Source of the DNA: Arenibacter sp040216555
GTDB taxonomy: Bacteria; Bacteroidota; Bacteroidia; Flavobacteriales; Flavobacteriaceae
DNA: 64,000 nt
Assembly: GCA_040216555.1 (NCBI GenBank)
Contig: JAVJOW010000038.1
Span: 62,001 to 126,000 of the forward strand
Direction: 5' to 3'
Positions within the stretch are counted from its first letter, which is position 1, and each line of letters begins with the position of its first letter. This document shows positions 61,887 to 64,000 of the stretch, piece by piece. The notes under the pieces were generated by a model, which worked only from the letters and a program-made list of their open reading frames with translations, did no database searches and was not told where the DNA came from. A program made the position numbers and the translations under genes.

Positions 61887-63074
61887 TTATACAATCATTC
61901 CATGGGGATCGATTACATACTTTTTAGCGGCCCCTTTATCAAAATTATGGTATCCTTTTGGCGCTTGATCAAGTGTTATGGTCTCTACGTTTACAGCTTT
62001 TGCTATTTGCACTTTATCATATAGAATGGCTTGCATTAATTGTCTGTGGTATTTCATTACGGGACATTGGCCTGTATGAAAAGAGTGTGATTTGGCCCAT
62101 CCCAACCCTATTCTAATTCCTAAATTACCTATTTTGGCATTTTCGTCAACTCCTCCTGGATCTCCCGTGACATACAATCCCGGAATGCCTATAGCTCCAC
62201 CTGCCCGGGTAATCTGCATTACGGAGTTTAGCACCGTAGCGGGTTGTTCAATATGGGAACAATTACCATGACCTTTTGCTTCGAACCCAACGCAATCAAC
62301 CGCGGAATCAACTTCATTAATACCTAGAATTTCCGCAATTTGTTCTTCTAAAGTGGCATCTTTTCTTAAATCAACGGTCTCGCAACCAAAGGTTCTGGCC
62401 TGCTCTAAACGTTCAGGAATCATATCTCCGACAATTACGACGGCAGCTCCTAGCAAATGGGCAGAAGCTGCACTAGCCAGTCCTACTGGGCCAGCTCCTG
62501 CAATATAAACAGTAGAACCTGGGCCTACTCCTGCTGTTACCGCACCATGATATCCAGTAGGAAATATATCCGACAACAAGGTAAGATCACGGATTTTTTC
62601 AAGTGCTTGATCCTTATCAGGAAATTTCAATAAGTTAAAATCTGCATAGGGTACCATTACATATTCGGCCTGGCCGCCTACCCAGCCGCCCATATCAACA
62701 TAACCATAGGCAGCTCCTGGTCTTGCCGGGTTAACATTTAGGCAAATCCCTGTTTGGCCTTCCTTACAGTTTCTACATCTTCCACACGCAATATTAAAAG
62801 GAACGGATACAATGTCACCCACATGAATATATTCAACATCTCGGCCAACCTCAATAACTTCTCCAGTGATTTCATGGCCTAGTATTAATCCTTGGGGGGC
62901 GGTTGTACGTCCTCTTACCATATGCTGATCACTTCCACAAATATTTGTGGAAACTATTTTAAGAATCACGCCATGATCACACTTTCTTTTACCAATGGCT
63001 AATTTGGGAAAATCGATCTTTTGTACTTCTACAACACCGGGCTTGATATATGCAATACCTCTATTACTTGTCAT
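61887..63074 (-). CDS. fdhA: Glutathione-independent formaldehyde dehydrogenase (zinc-dependent)
   Basis: A 395-residue medium-chain zinc dehydrogenase. The catalytic zinc ligands are in NICGSDQHMVRG and GLILGHEITGEV, the structural zinc cluster is CGRCRNCKEGQTGIC, and the Rossmann motif is YIAGAGPVGLASA. The sequence AYGYVDMGGWVGGQAEY and length match the Pseudomonas putida FdhA type, which turns formaldehyde and NAD into formate without glutathione (EC 1.2.1.46) or acts as a dismutase. It is single on its strand; an AraC regulator lies upstream and a fragment of the same regulator lies downstream. Confidence 0.9.
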   Translation of the reverse strand: MTSNRGIAYIKPGVVEVQKIDFPKLAIGKRKCDHGVILKIVSTNICGSDQHMVRGRTTAPQGLILGHEITGEVIEVGRDVEYIHVGDIVSVPFNIACGRCRNCKEGQTGICLNVNPARPGAAYGYVDMGGWVGGQAEYVMVPYADFNLLKFPDKDQALEKIRDLTLLSDIFPTGYHGAVTAGVGPGSTVYIAGAGPVGLASAASAHLLGAAVVIVGDMIPERLEQARTFGCETVDLRKDATLEEQIAEILGINEVDSAVDCVGFEAKGHGNCSHIEQPATVLNSVMQITRAGGAIGIPGLYVTGDPGGVDENAKIGNLGIRIGLGWAKSHSFHTGQCPVMKYHRQLMQAILYDKVQIAKAVNVETITLDQAPKGYHNFDKGAAKKYVIDPHGMIV

Positions 63075-63311
63075 CCCATTTTGTTTTAAGGTTAGTTAAA
63101 ATTTTATTGTTAAGTTAATTTAATAATCGATATTTTAAGTACAAATTTTTATATATTTCGTAAACTTTTATGTTTAATTTTGTTATATTTTTATTATCCA
63201 TGAAGGGTTGTAACAGTTTCTATTTTTCAAAATTGATAAGATCAATGCCCAAAAAATAGCTTTTGTATAGACCGCCATCGCCATTTTTGTTGTTGAACCG
63301 GTTTATCATTT

Positions 63312-64000
63312 TTATTTCTTTCTCTGTCCGCGGTAAACTGTAGGAGTAGCCCCTTTAATTTCTTTAAACTTCCTGTTGAAATTGGCTATGGTTCTAAATC
63401 CACATTGTTCGGATATAAGAGAAATAGCAAGGTCAGGATTGCTATTGATAAGTTTGCAGGCATTATCAATTCGTATTTCAATCAAAAATTGAAAAAATGT
63501 TTTGTTGGTTCGTTTTTTAAAATAGCGGCAAAAGGAATTCTTGTTCATATGGGCCTTATCCGCAATTTCTTCCAAAGTAATAGGCTCGTAAAACTTTTCC
63601 ATGGCATATTCAAACACATCGTTCATGCGTTTTCCCTCAGCATCCGTATATTTCTTTTTGTAAACAAAGGAAGATAGGGGAGTTGTTTCCGCTTTACTTA
63701 TCAAATTTATTATTTTTAAAAGGGTAGCTATCCTTTCTACTTTATTTTGATGTTTTAATTTATTGAATTGTTTTGTGATTTTCTGTTTTTTGGAAAGAAC
63801 CTTCAATCCGTATTCCGAGCCTGTAAAGAATTCCTTGGTTTCTGACATATCCGGCAATTCGAAAAAATGTTTTCCAAAAGAGTCTTTTTTAAAAAATAAG
63901 GAGCACATGATAGATTCATAACTTTTGTCGGAATCACTTTTAAAGACATGGGGGACGTATTCGCCAATTACCAAAATGTCGTTTTCCTTATATTCATTTA
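63312..64000 (-). CDS. AraC-family transcriptional regulator (5' end outside window)
   Basis: The visible part has about 229 codons and stays open to the window edge (NEYKENDILVIGEYVPHV is read at the edge), so the start lies beyond 64000. The N-terminal part resembles a cupin sensor domain; the C-terminal 100 residues have two helix-turn-helix motifs (ITLEEIADKAHMNKNSFCRY and SLISEQCGFRTIANFNRKF) as in AraC/XylS regulators. It may control fdhA, which it precedes on the same strand by 237 bases. A duplicate of its last 123 bases lies at 61556-61678. Confidence 0.92.
   Translation of the reverse strand, partial: NEYKENDILVIGEYVPHVFKSDSDKSYESIMCSLFFKKDSFGKHFFELPDMSETKEFFTGSEYGLKVLSKKQKITKQFNKLKHQNKVERIATLLKIINLISKAETTPLSSFVYKKKYTDAEGKRMNDVFEYAMEKFYEPITLEEIADKAHMNKNSFCRYFKKRTNKTFFQFLIEIRIDNACKLINSNPDLAISLISEQCGFRTIANFNRKFKEIKGATPTVYRGQRKK

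Overview
The window looks like chromosomal DNA from a marine member of the Flavobacteriaceae (Bacteroidota), in the Maribacter/Arenibacter/Zobellia range. This is inferred from protein families and signals, since there is no rRNA in view. Supporting signs are a fused SecDF, two proteins with type IX secretion (T9SS) type B C-terminal sorting domains, many Bacteroidota-type lipoproteins and outer-membrane barrels, sulfatases, DUF2911, DUF5916 and DUF6588 proteins, and several promoters of the Bacteroidota TAnnTTTG form. The DNA is AT-rich throughout, and I see no prophage, insertion sequence or CRISPR array.

Layout. 1-7.2 kb: the 3' part of typA, an SDR oxidoreductase, a decayed DUF6503-like lipoprotein gene, a polyphosphate-glucokinase-like ROK kinase, a sulfatase, and a membrane-anchored protein with a degenerate Nudix domain. 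7.5-14.5 kb: a very large multidomain ThuA / sugar dehydrogenase / PKD / cytochrome c lipoprotein, a LytS/LytT-type two-component pair, a secreted acidic repeat protein, and ftsE. 14.7-22 kb: a 1007-residue TPR protein followed at once by an outer-membrane barrel, a small secreted protein, an OmpA-like protein, a cold-shock protein, and a highly structured intergenic stretch. 22.3-29.1 kb: a glycan-oriented group (SIS sugar isomerase, two BNR/sialidase-superfamily proteins, a sulfatase), then a YkgJ-like cysteine cluster protein and a secreted esterase. 29.2-43.2 kb: mostly housekeeping (ABC-F, J-domain protein, DUF2911, asnB, gyrB, DUF6588 barrel, mdh, secDF). 43.2-51.1 kb, minus strand: a ModF-like ATPase, a DUF5916 protein, and the run folE-cysS-yidD-lgt-DUF192 lipoprotein. 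51.2-57.6 kb: two tandem T9SS-sorted paralogues, a FadL-like porin and a Ser/Gly/Arg-rich lipoprotein. 57.7-64 kb: proS, two identical tRNA-Glu genes, rpsT, a purple-acid-phosphatase-like lipoprotein, and an fdhA-type formaldehyde dehydrogenase flanked by an AraC regulator and a broken second copy of that regulator's 3' end.

How the genes work together. The accessory content points to life on algal or other polysaccharides: exported sulfatases and beta-propeller glycosidase-like proteins would trim sulfated or capped glycans, and the SIS isomerase would act on a phosphorylated sugar product inside the cell. No SusC/SusD pair is in view, so this is not a complete polysaccharide utilisation locus here. 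I did not find a clearly new multi-gene system. The best leads are the Nudix fusion, the repeat protein beside the LytS/LytT pair, the small secreted paralogue pair, and the AraC/fdhA duplication.
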